Part shown: piece after piece, positions 32,023 to 44,800 of the stretch
How the letters are laid out: each line of letters opens with the position of its first letter
How positions within the stretch are numbered: the stretch's first letter is position 1
Source of the DNA: Mercurialis annua
Lineage: Eukaryota; Streptophyta; Magnoliopsida; Malpighiales; Euphorbiaceae
NCBI RefSeq assembly: GCF_937616625.2
Contig: NC_065573.1
Location: forward strand, 3,859,001-3,923,000
Direction: 5' to 3'
Length of the DNA stretch: 64,000 nt
The notes under the pieces: generated by a model
Database searches by the model: none
What the model was told of the DNA's origin: nothing
The model's input: the letters and a program-made list of their open reading frames with translations, nothing else
Position numbers and translations under genes: made by a program

Positions 32023-35000
32023 GCCAAAGGTTGAATGATCAATTTGAATTTCGATATACGTGATAAATGATAGTATGTAGTATTAAGATTCATGGTTTTA
32101 GTTTCGAATGGATCAAACGCTTGAATATGTATTTTCGTATTAGCGCTTTATTTGATATGCAATGTTATTTTATAATACCGTTAGTAAATTGCAAACTCAC
32201 TCAGCATAGTCTGACCCTGTTGTTGTTAAACTTTTCAGGTGCTTAGTGTCTGGACTTAGCTAGAATCCATTTTGGGATCCGGAAGTGAGCAGTACATCTA
32301 TAGTTCTTGACTTCCGTAGCACTGCAGTAGTGATAACCTTTAGTTGACAGAGTCGTGGCCAGTAACAGTCATATTACGTTGTTGTTTATATGGCTGTTGT
32401 TTGTTTATATCTTTTTATGGACTACGTTAGTTATTTTGTCTCACGAGGCGAAACGCCCGTGATGTGACAGACACTAGTTTGTACATGGTACAACTCGGCT
32501 ACTACGTACGCAGTACGGAAGTGATCTGCCCACGTGTATATGTATTTATATGATATGTAAATATGACGTATATGCTTCCGTTTGTGACGTCCTTATTTGA
32601 TTATAATTTGGGAAAAAGTTTTTAGTAAAATATGCTTGCTACGGGATTTGGAGCTACCACTACCATTTCTAGCGCCGGTCGTGGCTCAATAATTTGGGTC
32701 ATGACATAAACGTTTCGGTTAAATTGCTAAAAAGGTGAAACGCTTGGATTTGTTTCGCAACGTTTGGTTTTGTTTCGTAACGTTTTGATTTATTTCGTAA
32801 CATTTGTAAAAGTTTGGCTTAAACCGATAAAAAGGTGAAACGTTTCGATTTGTTTTGTAAAATTTGTAAATGTTTAGCTTAAATCGCTAAAAAGGTGAAA
32901 CGTTTGGATTTGTTTCACAACGTATATAAATGTTTGGCTTAAATTGCTAAAAAGGTAAAATACTTGGATTTGTTTCGTAACGTTTTAAACGTTTGGTTTT
33001 ATTTCGTAATGTTTGTAAACGTTTGGCTTGAATCGCAGAAAAGGAGAAACATCTTGTTTTGTTTCGTAACGTTTGTAAACGTTTTGCTTAAATTGCTAAA
33101 AAGGTGAAACCTTTGGATTTGTTTCATAACGTTTGTAAACGTTAGGCTTAAATCGCTAAAAAGGTGAAACATTTGGATGTGTTTAGCAAAGTTTTTAAAA
33201 GTTTGGGATTAAATTGCTAAAATGGTGAAACGCTTGGATTTGTTTCGTAACGTCTGTAAACGTTTGCCTTAAATCGCTAAAAAGGTGAAACGTTTGGATT
33301 TCTTTCGCAACGTTTGTAAACGTTTGGCTTAAAACGCTAAAAAGGTGAAACATTTGGATTTGTTTCGTAACGTCTTTAAACGTTCTGCTTAAATCGCTAA
33401 AAAGGTGAAATGTTTCGATTTGTTTCGTAACGTTTGTAAACGTTTGGCTTAAATCGCTAAAAAGGTGAAACATTTGGATTTGTTTCGTAGCGTTTCCAAA
33501 CGTTTATTTTAAATCGCTAAAAAGGTGAAACGTTTGGATTTGTTTCATAACGTTTGTAAAAGTTTGGCTTAAATTGCTAAAAAGGGTTTTTTAAACTTTT
33601 GTATTAGTTTCGTAACGTTTGTAAACGTTTGGCTTAAATTGCTAAGAAGGTGAAACGTTTAGATTTGTTTCATAACGTTTGTAAACATTTGGCTTAAATT
33701 GCTAAAAGGGTGAAACGTTTGGCTTAAATCGCTTAAAAGGTGAAACGTTTAGATTTGTTTCGTAATGTTTGTAAACGTTTGGCTTAAATCGCTAAAAAAG
33801 TGAAACGTTTGGATTTGTTTTGTTATTTGTAAACGTTTGGCTTAAAACGCTAAAAAGGTGAAACGTTTGGATTTGCTTTGTAGCGTTTGGATTTTTTTCA
33901 TAATAGTTGTAAACGTTTAGCTTCAATTGCTAAAAAGGTGAAATATTTGGATTTGTTTCGTAACATTTGTAAACGTTTGGCTTAAATAGCTAAAAAGGTG
34001 AAACGTTTGTATTTGTTTCGTTACGTTTGTAAACGTTTGGCTTAAATCGCTAAAAAGGTGAAACGTTTGGATTTGTTTCGTAACGTTTGTAAACGTTTGG
34101 ATCAAATCTCCAAAAAGGTGAAAGGTTTGGCTTAAATCGCTAAAAAGGTGAAATGTTTGGATTTGTTTCGTAACGTTTGTAAATGTTTGGCGTAAATTGC
34201 TACAAAGGTGAAACATTTGGATTTAAATTGCTAAAAAGGTGAAACGTTTGGATTTGTTTCGTAAAGTTTGTAAACTTTTGGCTTAAATCGCTAAAAAGGC
34301 GAAACGTTTGGATTTGTTTTGTAACGTTTGTAAACGTTTGGCTTATATCGCTAAAAAGCTGAAATATCTGGCTTTGTTTCATAACGTTTGTAAACGTTTG
34401 GTTTAAATTGCTAAAAAGGTGAAACGCTTGGATTTGTTTCGTAGCGTTTGTAATTTGGCTTATATCGCTAAAAATGTGAAACATTTGGTTTTGTTTCGTA
34501 GCGTGTGTAAACGTTCGGCTTAAGTAGCTAAAAAGTTGAAACTTTTGGTTTTGTTTTGGAACGTTTGTTAACGTTTGGCTTAAATAACTAAAAAGGTGAA
34601 ACATTTGGTTTTGTTTCTTAACGTTTGTAAACGTTCGGCTTCAATCGCTAAAAAAAGAAAACGTTTGTATTTGTTTTGCAACGTTTGTAAACGCTTGGCT
34701 TAAATTTCTAAAAAGATGAAACGTTTGGATTTGTATTATAACGTTTGTAAACTATTGGTTTTGTTTCGTAATGTTTGTAAACGTTTCGCTTAAATTGCTA
34801 AAAATATGAAACGTTTGGATTTGATTCATAACGTTTTAAACGTTAGGTTTTGTTTCGTAATGTTTGTAAATATTTGGCTTAAATCGCTAAAAAGGTGATA
34901 CGTTTGTATTTGTTTCGTAACGTTTGTAAAAGTTTGTATTTGTTCAGTAATATTTGTAAACGTTTTGATTTGTTTTGTAATGTTTGTAAACGTTTGGCTT

Positions 35001-35580
35001 AAATCGCTAAAAATGAGAAACGTTTGGATTTTTTTCGTAACGTTTGTAAACGTTTGGCTTAAATCGCTAAAATGTGAAAACGTTTGGATTTGTTTCGTAA
35101 CGTTTGGAAACGTTTGGATTTGTTTCATAACGTTTGTAAACGTTTGATTTTGTTTAGTAACGTTTATAAACGTTTGGCTTAAATCGCTAAAATGGAGAAA
35201 TGTTTGGATTTGTTTGGTAACGTTTGTAAATGTTTGACTTCAATCGTTAAAAAGGTGAAACGTTTAGATTTGTTTTGTAACGTTTATAAACGTTTGGCTT
35301 AAATTGCTAAAAATGTGAAACGTTTGTTTTTGTTCCGTAATGTTTGTAAACGTTTGGATTTATTTTGCAAAGTTTTAAAGATTTTTCTTAAATCGCTAAA
35401 AAGGTTAAACGTTTGGTTTAGTTTCGTAACGTTTGTAAACGTTTGGCTTAAATCGCTAAAAATGGGAAACGTTTGGATTTGTTTACAAACGTTACAGCTT
35501 AAATCGCTAAAAAGGGGAAACGTTTCAAACGTTTGGATTTGTTTACAAACGTTTGGATTTATTTACAAACGTTTCGGCTT

Positions 35581-35596
35581 AATTTGGGTCGTGACA
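35581..35596 (+). other. LTR-end stub inside the satellite
   Basis: AATTTGGGTCGTGACA interrupts the satellite and matches the last bases of LTR C (32691-32706). The satellite that follows (35597 onward) also matches the satellite following LTR C for more than 40 bp with few changes. It is therefore a copied LTR/satellite junction, not chance. Confidence 0.75.
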
Positions 35597-35678
35597 TACA
35601 CGTTTCGCTTAAATTGCTCAAAAGGTGAAACACTTAGATTTGTTTCGTAACGTTTTTAAACGTTTGGTTTTGTTTCAT

Positions 35679-38600
35679 AACCTTACAAAACCAAACGTTT
35701 CACCTTTTTAGTGATTTAAGTCAAACGTTTACAAACGTTACGAAACAAATCCAAACGTTTCACCTTTTTATAAATTTAAACCAAACGATTACAAACGTTA
35801 CGAAACAAATCCAAATGTTTCACCTTTTTAGCGATTGAAGACAAATGTTTACAAACGTTACGAAACAAATCCAAACGATTAACGTTTTTAGTAAATTAAG
35901 ACAAACGTATACAACCGTTACGAAACAAATCCAAATGTTTCATCTTTTTAGCTATTTAAGTCAAACGTTTACAAACGTTACAAAACAAATCCAAGCGTTT
36001 CACCTTTTTAGCAATTTAAGCCAAATGTTTACAAAACCAGTCTTTTAACCTTTTTAGAAATTTAAGCCAAACGTTTACAAACGTTACGAAACAAACCCAA
36101 ACGTTTCACCTTTTTATCGATTTAAGCCAAATGTTTACAAACATTAGAAAACAAATCCAAATGTTTCCTCGTTTTAACGATTAAAGCCAAACATTTAGAA
36201 ACGTTAGGAAACAAATCCAAACGTTTCACCTTTTTAGCAATTTAATCCGAATGTTTACGAACGTTACAAAATGATTCGAGACGTGTCACCTTTTTAGCTA
36301 TTTAAGATAAACGTTTAACCGTTTTAGCGATTTAAACCGAACGTTTATAAACATTACGAAACAAAACCAAACCTTTCACCTTTTTAGCAAATTAAGCCAA
36401 ACATTTACAAATGTTATGAAGCAAATCAAAACGTTTATAACATTACAAAACCAATCCAAGCGTTTCACATTTTTCACAAATTAATCCGAACGTACAAACG
36501 TTACCAAACAAAACCAAACATTTAACCTTTTTAGCGATTTAAGCCAAACGTTTACAAACATTACGAAACAAATATACGTGTTTCACCTTTTTAGCAATTT
36601 AAGCCAAACGTTTACAAACGTTACGAAACAAATCCAAACGTTTCACCCTTTGTAGCGATTTAAGCCAAACTTTTACAATCACTACGAAACAAATCCAAAA
36701 ATTTCACCTTTTTAGGGATTTAAGGCAAACGTTTTCCAACGTTTACAAACGTTATGAAACAAATCCAAACGTTTCACCTTATTAGCAATTTAAGCCACAC
36801 GTTTACAAACGTTACGAAACAAATCCAAATGTTTCACATATTTAGCAATTTAAGCCAAACATTTACAATTATTACGTAACAAAACCAAACATTTAAAACG
36901 TTACGAAACAAATCCAAACGTGAAACATTTTTAGCGATTCAAGCCTAAACGTTATGAAACGAAGCCAGACCTTTACAAGCGTTACGAAACAAATCCAAGC
37001 GTTTCACCTTTTTAGCAATTTAAGCCAAATGTTTATAAATGTTACAAAACAAATCCAAACGTTTCCCCTTTTTAGCTATTTAAGCCAAACGTTTACAAAC
37101 GTTACGAAAGAAATCCAAACGTTTCACCTTTTTAGCAATTTAAGCCAAAGATTTACAAACGTTTACAAACGTTACGAAACAAATCCAAACGTCTCAATTT
37201 AAGCTAAACGTTATTAAACAAATCAAAAGTTTTCACCCTTTTAGAGATTTAAACCAAACATTTATAAACGTTTGACTTAAATCGCTAAAAGGGTGAAACG
37301 TTTGGATTTGTTTCGTAAGGTTTTAAACGTTTGGTTTTGTTTCATAGCCTTACAAAACCAAAAGTTTCACCTTTTTAGCTATTTAAGTCAAACGTTTACA
37401 AACGTTACGAAACAAATCCAAAACGTTTAACCTTTTTAGCAATCTAAGCCAAACGATTAAAAACGTTATGAAACAAATCCAAACGTTTCACCTTATTAGG
37501 GATGTAAGCCAAACGTTTACAAACGTTACGAAATAAATCCAAACGGTTCACTTTTTTAGGAATATAAGCCAAACGTTTGCAGCCGTTATGAAACAAATCC
37601 AAATGTTTCATCTTTTTAGCGATTTAAGCCAAACATTTACAAACATTACGAAACAAATCCAAGCGTTTCACCTTTTTAACAATTTAAGCCAAACGTTTAA
37701 AAATCCAAGCTTTTCACCTTTTTAGTAATTTAAGCCAAACGTTTAAAAACGTTACGAAACAAATCCAAATGTTTCACCTTTTTAGCGACTTAGGCTAAAC
37801 GTTTACAAATGTTACGAAACAAATCCAAGCGTTTCCTCGTTTTAGAAATTAAGCCAAGCGTTTAGAAACGTTATGAAACAAATCAAAATGTTTAACCTTT
37901 TTAGCAATTTATTCCGAACGTTTACAAATGTTCCAAAACAAATCCAAATGTGTCACCTTTTTAGCGATTTAAGCTAAACGATTAACTTTTTTAGCAATTT
38001 AAGCTGAACGTTTACAAACGTTACTGAACAAAACCAAAGGTTTCACCTTTTTAGCGATTTAAGCAAAACGTTTACCAATGTTACGAAACAAAACCAAACG
38101 TTTAAGACATTACGAAAAAAATCCAAGCGTTTCACCTTTTTATCAATTTAATCCGAACGTTTACAAACGTTACGAAACAAAACCAAATGTTTCACCTTTA
38201 TAGCGATTTAAGCCAAACGTTACGAAACAAATCTAAATGTTTCACCTTTTTAGAAATTTAAGCCAAACGTTTACAAACGTTACGAAATAAATACAAATGT
38301 TTCACCTTTTTAGCAATTTAAGCCAAACGTTTACAAACGTTACGAAACAAATCCAAACGTTTCACTTTTTGTAGCGATTTAAGCCAAACGTTTACAATCG
38401 CTACAAAACAAATCCAAACATTTGCCCTTTTAGCGATTCAAGACAAATGTTTACAAACTTTACTAACCAAATCCAAAAATTTCACCTTTTTAGGGATTTA
38501 AGGCAAACGTTTACAAACGATATGAAACAAATCCAAACGTTTCACCTTTTTAGCGATTTAAGCCACACGTTTACAAATGTTACGAAACAAATCCAAATGT

Positions 38601-41600
38601 TTCACATATTAAACAATTTAAGCCAAACGTTTACAAACATTACGGAACAAAACGAAACGTTTAAAACGTTACGAAACAAATCCAAACGTGAAACATTTTT
38701 AGCGATTGAAGCCTAATCTTTATGAAACAAAGCCAGACGTTTACAAGCCTTACGAAACAAATCCAAGTGTTTCACCTTTTTAGCAATTTAAACCAAACGT
38801 TTATATACAAAACAAATCCAAACGTTTCACCTTTTTTGCTATTTAAGCGAAACGTTTACAAACGTTACGAAAGAAATCCAAACGTTTCACCTTTTTAGCA
38901 ATTTAAGCCAAAGATTTACAAACGTTACGAAACAAATCCAAACGTCTCAATTTAAGCCAAACGTTTACAAACGTTATGAAACAAATCCAAACTTTTCACC
39001 CTTTTAGAGATTTAATCCAAACATTTATAAACGTTTGACTTAAATCGCTAAAAGGGTGAAACGTTTGGATTTGTTTCGTAAGGTTTTAAACGTTTGGTTT
39101 TGTTTCATAACCTTACAAAACAAAACGTTTCACCATTTTAGCTATTTAAGCCAAACGTTTACAAACGTTACGAAACAAATCCAAAACGTTTCACCTTTTT
39201 AGCAATCTAAGCTAAACGATTACAAATGTTACGAAAAAAATCCAAACGTTTCACCTTATTAGCGATGTAAGCCAAACGTTTACAAACGTTAAGAAATAAA
39301 TCCAAACGGTTCAATTTTTTAGGAATATAAGCCAAACGTTTACAGCCGTTACGAAACAAATCCAAATGTTTCATATTTTTAGCGATTTAAGCCAAACATT
39401 TACAAACAATACGAAACAAATCCAAGCGTTTCACCTTTTTAGTAATTTAAGCCAAACGTTTAAAAATCCAAGCTTTTCACCTTTTTAGAAATTTAAGCCA
39501 AACGTTTACAAACGTTACGAAACAAATCCAAATGTTTCACCTTTTTAGCGACTTAGGCCAAACGTTTACAAATGTTACGAAACAAATCCAAGTGTTTCCT
39601 CGTTTTAGAAATTAAGCCAAGCGTTTAGAAACGTTATGAAACAAATCAAAATGTTTAACCTTTTTAGCAATTTATTCCGAACGTTTACAAATGTTACAAA
39701 ACAAATCCAAACGTGTCACCTTTTTAGCGATTTAAGCTAAACGTTTAACCTTTTAAGCGATTTAAGCTGAACGTTTATAAACGTTACGGAACAAAACCAA
39801 AGGTTTCACCTTTTTAGCGATTTAAGCAAAACGTTTACCAATGTTACGAAGCAAAACCAAACGTTTAAGACATTACGAAACAAATCCAAGCGTTTCACCT
39901 TTTTAGCAATTTAATTCGAACGTTTACAAACGTTACGAAACAAAACCAAATGTTTCACCTTTATAGCGATTTAAGCCTAACGTTATGCAACAAATCTAAA
40001 TGTTTCACCTTTTTAGAAATTTAAGCCATACGTTTACAAACGTTACGAAATAAATCTAAACGTTTCACCTTTTAAGCAATTTAAGCCAAACGTTTACAAA
40101 CGTTACGAAACAAATCCAAACGTTTCACCTTTTGTAGCGATTTAATTCAAACATTTACAATCGCTACAAAACAAATCCAAAAATTTCCCCTTTTAGCGAT
40201 TTAAGCCAAACGTTTACAAACTTTACGAAACAAATCCAAAAATTTCACCTTTTTAGTGATTTAAGGCAAACGTTTACAAACGTTATGAAACAATCCAAAC
40301 GTTTCACCTATTTAGTGATTTAAGCCACACGTTTACAAATGTTACGAAACAAATCCAAATGTTTCACATATTTAGCAATTTAATCAAACGTTTACAAACA
40401 TTACGGAACAAAACCATACGTTTAAAACGTTACGAAACAAATCCAAACGTGAAACATTTTTAGCGATTCAAGCCTAAACGTTAAGAAACGAAACCAGACG
40501 TTTACAAGCGTTACGAAACAAATCCAAGCGTTTCACCTTTTTAGAAATTTAAGCCAAACGTTTATAAATGTTACAAAACAAATCCAAACATTACACGTTT
40601 TTAGCTATTTAAGCCAAACGTTTACAAACGTTACGAAAGAAATCCAAACGTTTCACCTTTTGAGCAATTTAAGCCAAAGATTTACAAACATTACGAAACA
40701 AATCCAAACGTCTCAATTTAATCCAAACGTTTACAAACGTTATGAAACAAATCCAAACTTTTCAACCTTTTAGAGATTTAAACCAAACATTTATAAACGT
40801 TTGACTTAAATCGCTAAAAGGGTGAAACGTTTGGATTTGTTTCGTAAGGTTTTAAACGTTTGGTTTTGTTTCATAACCTTACAAAACCAAACGTTTCACC
40901 TTTTTAGCTATTTAAGTCAAGCGTTTACAAACGTTACGAAACAAATCCAAAACGTTTCACCTTTTTAGCAATCTAAGCCAAACGATTGCAAACGTTACGA
41001 AACAAATCCAAATGTTTCACCTTATTAGCGATGTAAGCCAAACGTTTAAAAACGTTACGAAATAAATCCAAACGGTTAACTTTTTTAGGAATATAAGCCA
41101 AACGTTTACAGCCGTTACGAAACAAATCTAAGCGTTTCATCTTTTCAGTGATTTAAGCTAAACATTTACAAATATTACGAAACAAACCAAGCGTTTCACC
41201 TTTTTAGCAATTTAAGCCAAACGTTTAAAAATCCAAGCTTTTCACCTTTTTAGCAATTTAAGACAATCGTTTACAAACGTTACGAAACAAATCCAAATGA
41301 TTCACCTTTTTAGCGACTTAAGCCAAACATTTACAAATGTTACGAAACAAATCCAAGCGTTCCCTCGTATTAGAAATAAAGCCAAGCGTTTAGAAATTTT
41401 ATGAAACAAATAAAAATGTTTAACCTTTTTAGCAATTTATTTCGAACGTTTAGAATTGTTACAAAACAAATCCAAACGTGCCACCTTTTTAGCGATTTAA
41501 GCTAAACGTTTAACCTTTTTTGCGATTTAAGATGAACATTTATAAACGTTACGGAACAAAACCAAAGGTTTCACCTTTTTAGCGATTTATGCAAAATGTT

Positions 41601-41870
41601 TACCAATGTTACGAAACAAAGCCAAACGTTTAAGACATTACGAAACAAATCCAAGCATTTCACCTTTTTAGCAATTTAATCTGAACGTTTACAAACGTTA
41701 CGAAACAAAACCAAATATTTCACCTTTATAGCGATTTAAGCCAAACGTTACGAAACAAATCTAAATTTTTCACCTTTTTAGAAATTAAAGCCAAACGTTT
41801 ACAAACGTTACGAAATAAATCCAAACATTTCACCTTTTTAGCAATTTAAGCCAAACTTTTACAAACGTTA
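35679..41870. repeat. Higher-order satellite repeat of ~1.76 kb, three copies and a partial fourth
   Basis: Foldback centres at about 35679, 37346, 39109 and 40875 mark unit starts (spacing about 1667, 1763 and 1766). Shared variants recur at this spacing: tttataaacgtttgactt at 37261, 39024 and 40790, and the aberrant caaacgtgaaacattttt near 36915, 38682 and 40446. Each unit is about 29 monomers and ends with ~90 bp in inverted orientation. The fourth copy fades near 41870. Confidence 0.85.
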
Positions 41871-44800
41871 TAAAACAAATCGAAACGTTTCCCCTTTTCA
41901 TCGATTTTAGCCAAACGTTTACAAACGTTACGAAACAAATCCAAACTTTTTGACCTTTTTAGCGATTTAAGCCAAACGTTTACAAACGTTACGAAACAAA
42001 TCCAAATCTTTCACCTTTGTAGCGATTTAAGCAAACGTTTACAAACATTACGAAACAAAACCAAACGTTTTACCTTTTTAGCGATTTAAGTCAAACATTA
42101 ATAAACGTTACAAAATCAATCCAAACGTTTCACATTCTTAGCAATTTAAGCCAGACATTTAATAACGCTACGAAACAAAACCAAATATTTAAACGTTATG
42201 ACACAAATCCAAACGTTTCACATGTTTAGCTATGTAAGCTAAACGTTTTACGAACATTACGAAACCAAGTCAAACGTTTACAAGCGTTACAAAACAAATC
42301 CAAGCGTTTCACCTTTTTAGCAATTTAATCTAAATGTTTACAAATGTTACGAAACAAATCTAAACGTTTCACCTTTTTAGTGATTTAAGCCAAAAAAAAC
42401 ACGCTATGAAACAAATCCAAACGTTTCCCCATTTTAACGAATTAAGACAAACGTTTACAAAAGTTATAAAAAAAACAAACGTTTCACCATTTTAGCGATA
42501 CAAGCCAAACGTTTACAAACATTACGAAAGAAAACCTAACGTTTCACATAATAGCGATTTAAGCCATATGTTTGAAAACGTTTCACCTTTTTAGCGAGTT
42601 AAGCTAAACATTTACAAACGTTACGAAAACAAATCCAAACAGTTTACCTTTTTAGCGATTTAAGCCAAACATTTACAAACTTTACGAAACAAATCCAAAC
42701 GTTTTACCTTTTTAGCTATTTAAGCCAAACGTTTGGCGATTAATGCGATTTAAGCCAAACGTTTACAAACGTAACGAAACAAATCCAAACGTTTCACCTT
42801 TTAAGCGATTTAAGCTAAACGTTTACAAACGTTACGAAACAAAATTACGAAACAAATCTAAATGTTTCGCCTTTTTAGCAATTTAAGCCAAACGTTTACA
42901 AACATTACAAAACAAATCCAAACGTTTCCCCATTTTAGCGATTTATGCCAAACGTTTCCAAACGTTAAGAAACAAATCCAAATGTTTCACCTTTATAGCG
43001 ATATAAGCCAAACGATTACAAACGTTACGTTACAAATCCAAACGTTTCACCTTTTTAGCAATTTAAGCCAAATGTTTACAAACGTTACGAAACAAATCCA
43101 AACGTTTCACCTTTTTAGTGATTGAAGCCAAGCGTTTCACCTTTTTAACAATTTAAGTCAAACATTTACAAACGTTACGAAACAAATCAAAACATTTCCC
43201 CTTATTAGCTATCAAAGCCAAACATTTACAAACGTTACGAAACAAAACCAAACGTTTAAAACGTTACGAAAGAAAACAAAACGTTTCACCGTTTTAGCGA
43301 TTTTAGACAAATGTTTACAAACATTACAAAACAAAACCAAACGTTTACAAACGTTATGAAACAAATCCAAGCGTTTCACCTTTTTAGCAATTTAAGCAGA
43401 ACGTTAATAAGCGTACGAAACAAATCCAAGCGTTTCACCTTTTTAGCGATTTAAGCCAAACGTTTAAAACCTTTACTAAACAAAACCAAACGTTTCACCA
43501 TTTTAACGATTAAAGCCAAACGTTTAAAACATTATAAAACAAATCCAAACATTTCCCTTTTTTAGCGATTTAAGCCAAACGTTACAAAACAAATCCAAAC
43601 GTTTCCCCTTTTTAGCGATTTAAGCCAAACGTTTACAAACGTTACGAAACAAACCCAAACGTTTCACCTTTTTAACGATTTAAGCCAAACGTTTACAAAT
43701 GTTACGAAACAAAACCAAACGTTTCATCTTTTTAGCGATTTAAGCCAAATGTTTATTAACGTTACAAAACAATACCAAACGTTTGACATTTTTAGCAATT
43801 TAAGCCAAACGTTTACAAACATTACGGACCAAAACCAAACGTGTATAAAACGTTACGAAACAAATCCAAACGTTCACATTTTTATTTATTTAAGCCAAAC
43901 GTTTTATAAACGCTACGAAACAAAGCCAAACGTTTACAAACGTTACGAAACAAATCCGAGCGTTTCATCTTATTAGCAATTTAAGCCAAACGTTTATAAA
44001 CGTTACAAAACAAATCCAAACGTTTCACCTTTTTAGTGATTGAAGCCAAACGTTTACAAACTTTACGAAACAAATTCAAACGATTACAAAAGTTACAAAA
44101 CAAATCCAAACGTTTCGCATTATTCGCGATTTAAGTCGTTTACAAACGTTAGGAAACAAAACCAAACGTTTAACCTTTTTAGCGATTTAAACCATACGTT
44201 TACAAACGTTATGAAACAATTCCAAACGATTCTCTAGTTTAGCGATTTAAGCCAAACATTTAAAACGATACGAAACAAATCCAAACGTTTTCACCTTCTT
44301 AGTGATTTAAGCCAAACATTTACAAACATTACGAAAGAAATCCAAGCCAAACGTTCACAAACGTTACAAATCAATCTAAACGATTTAAGCTAAACATTTA
44401 CAAAAGTTTCGAAACCAATCTAAACGTGTCACCATTTTAGCGGTTTAAGCCAAACGTTTACAAACGTTAGAAAAAAAATCCAAACATTTCACCTTTTAAG
44501 CAAGTTAAGCCAAACGTTTAAAATGAAGCCAAACGTTTACCTTTTTAGCAATTTAAGCCAAATGTTTAAAAATTTACGAAACAAAACCAAACGTTTCAAA
44601 GGTAACGAAACAAATCCAAACGTTTGGATTCGCTTCGCTTATCTTTGAGTCCTCCGTAACGTTTGGTTTTGTTTCTTAACGTTTGTAAACGAAAGAAAAA
44701 CAAACGTTTCACATATTTAGCGATTTAAGTCAAACGTTTACAAACGTTACGAAACAAAACCAAATGTGTCACCTTTTTAGCAATTTAACCCAAACGCTTA

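Larger units (their letters stand above)
30318..32706 (+). repeat. 3' LTR of element C (LARD-like, 2.39 kb)
   Basis: It starts TGTAATACCACG and ends GGGTCATGACA. A TATA box (TATAAAA) lies at 30724-30730, a GC-rich dyad cluster at 31108-31185, the conserved hairpin at 31762-31780 and a threefold repeat at 31892-32022. Satellite DNA starts immediately after 32706, so element C was inserted in or at the edge of the satellite. It is a diverged relative of LTR B in opposite orientation. Confidence 0.87.

Noticed and set aside
44620..44665. Short foreign stretch (ttcgcttcgcttatctttgagtcctcc) in the satellite as an insertion
   Set aside because: Too short to assign and without borders or duplication; may be a rearranged monomer.
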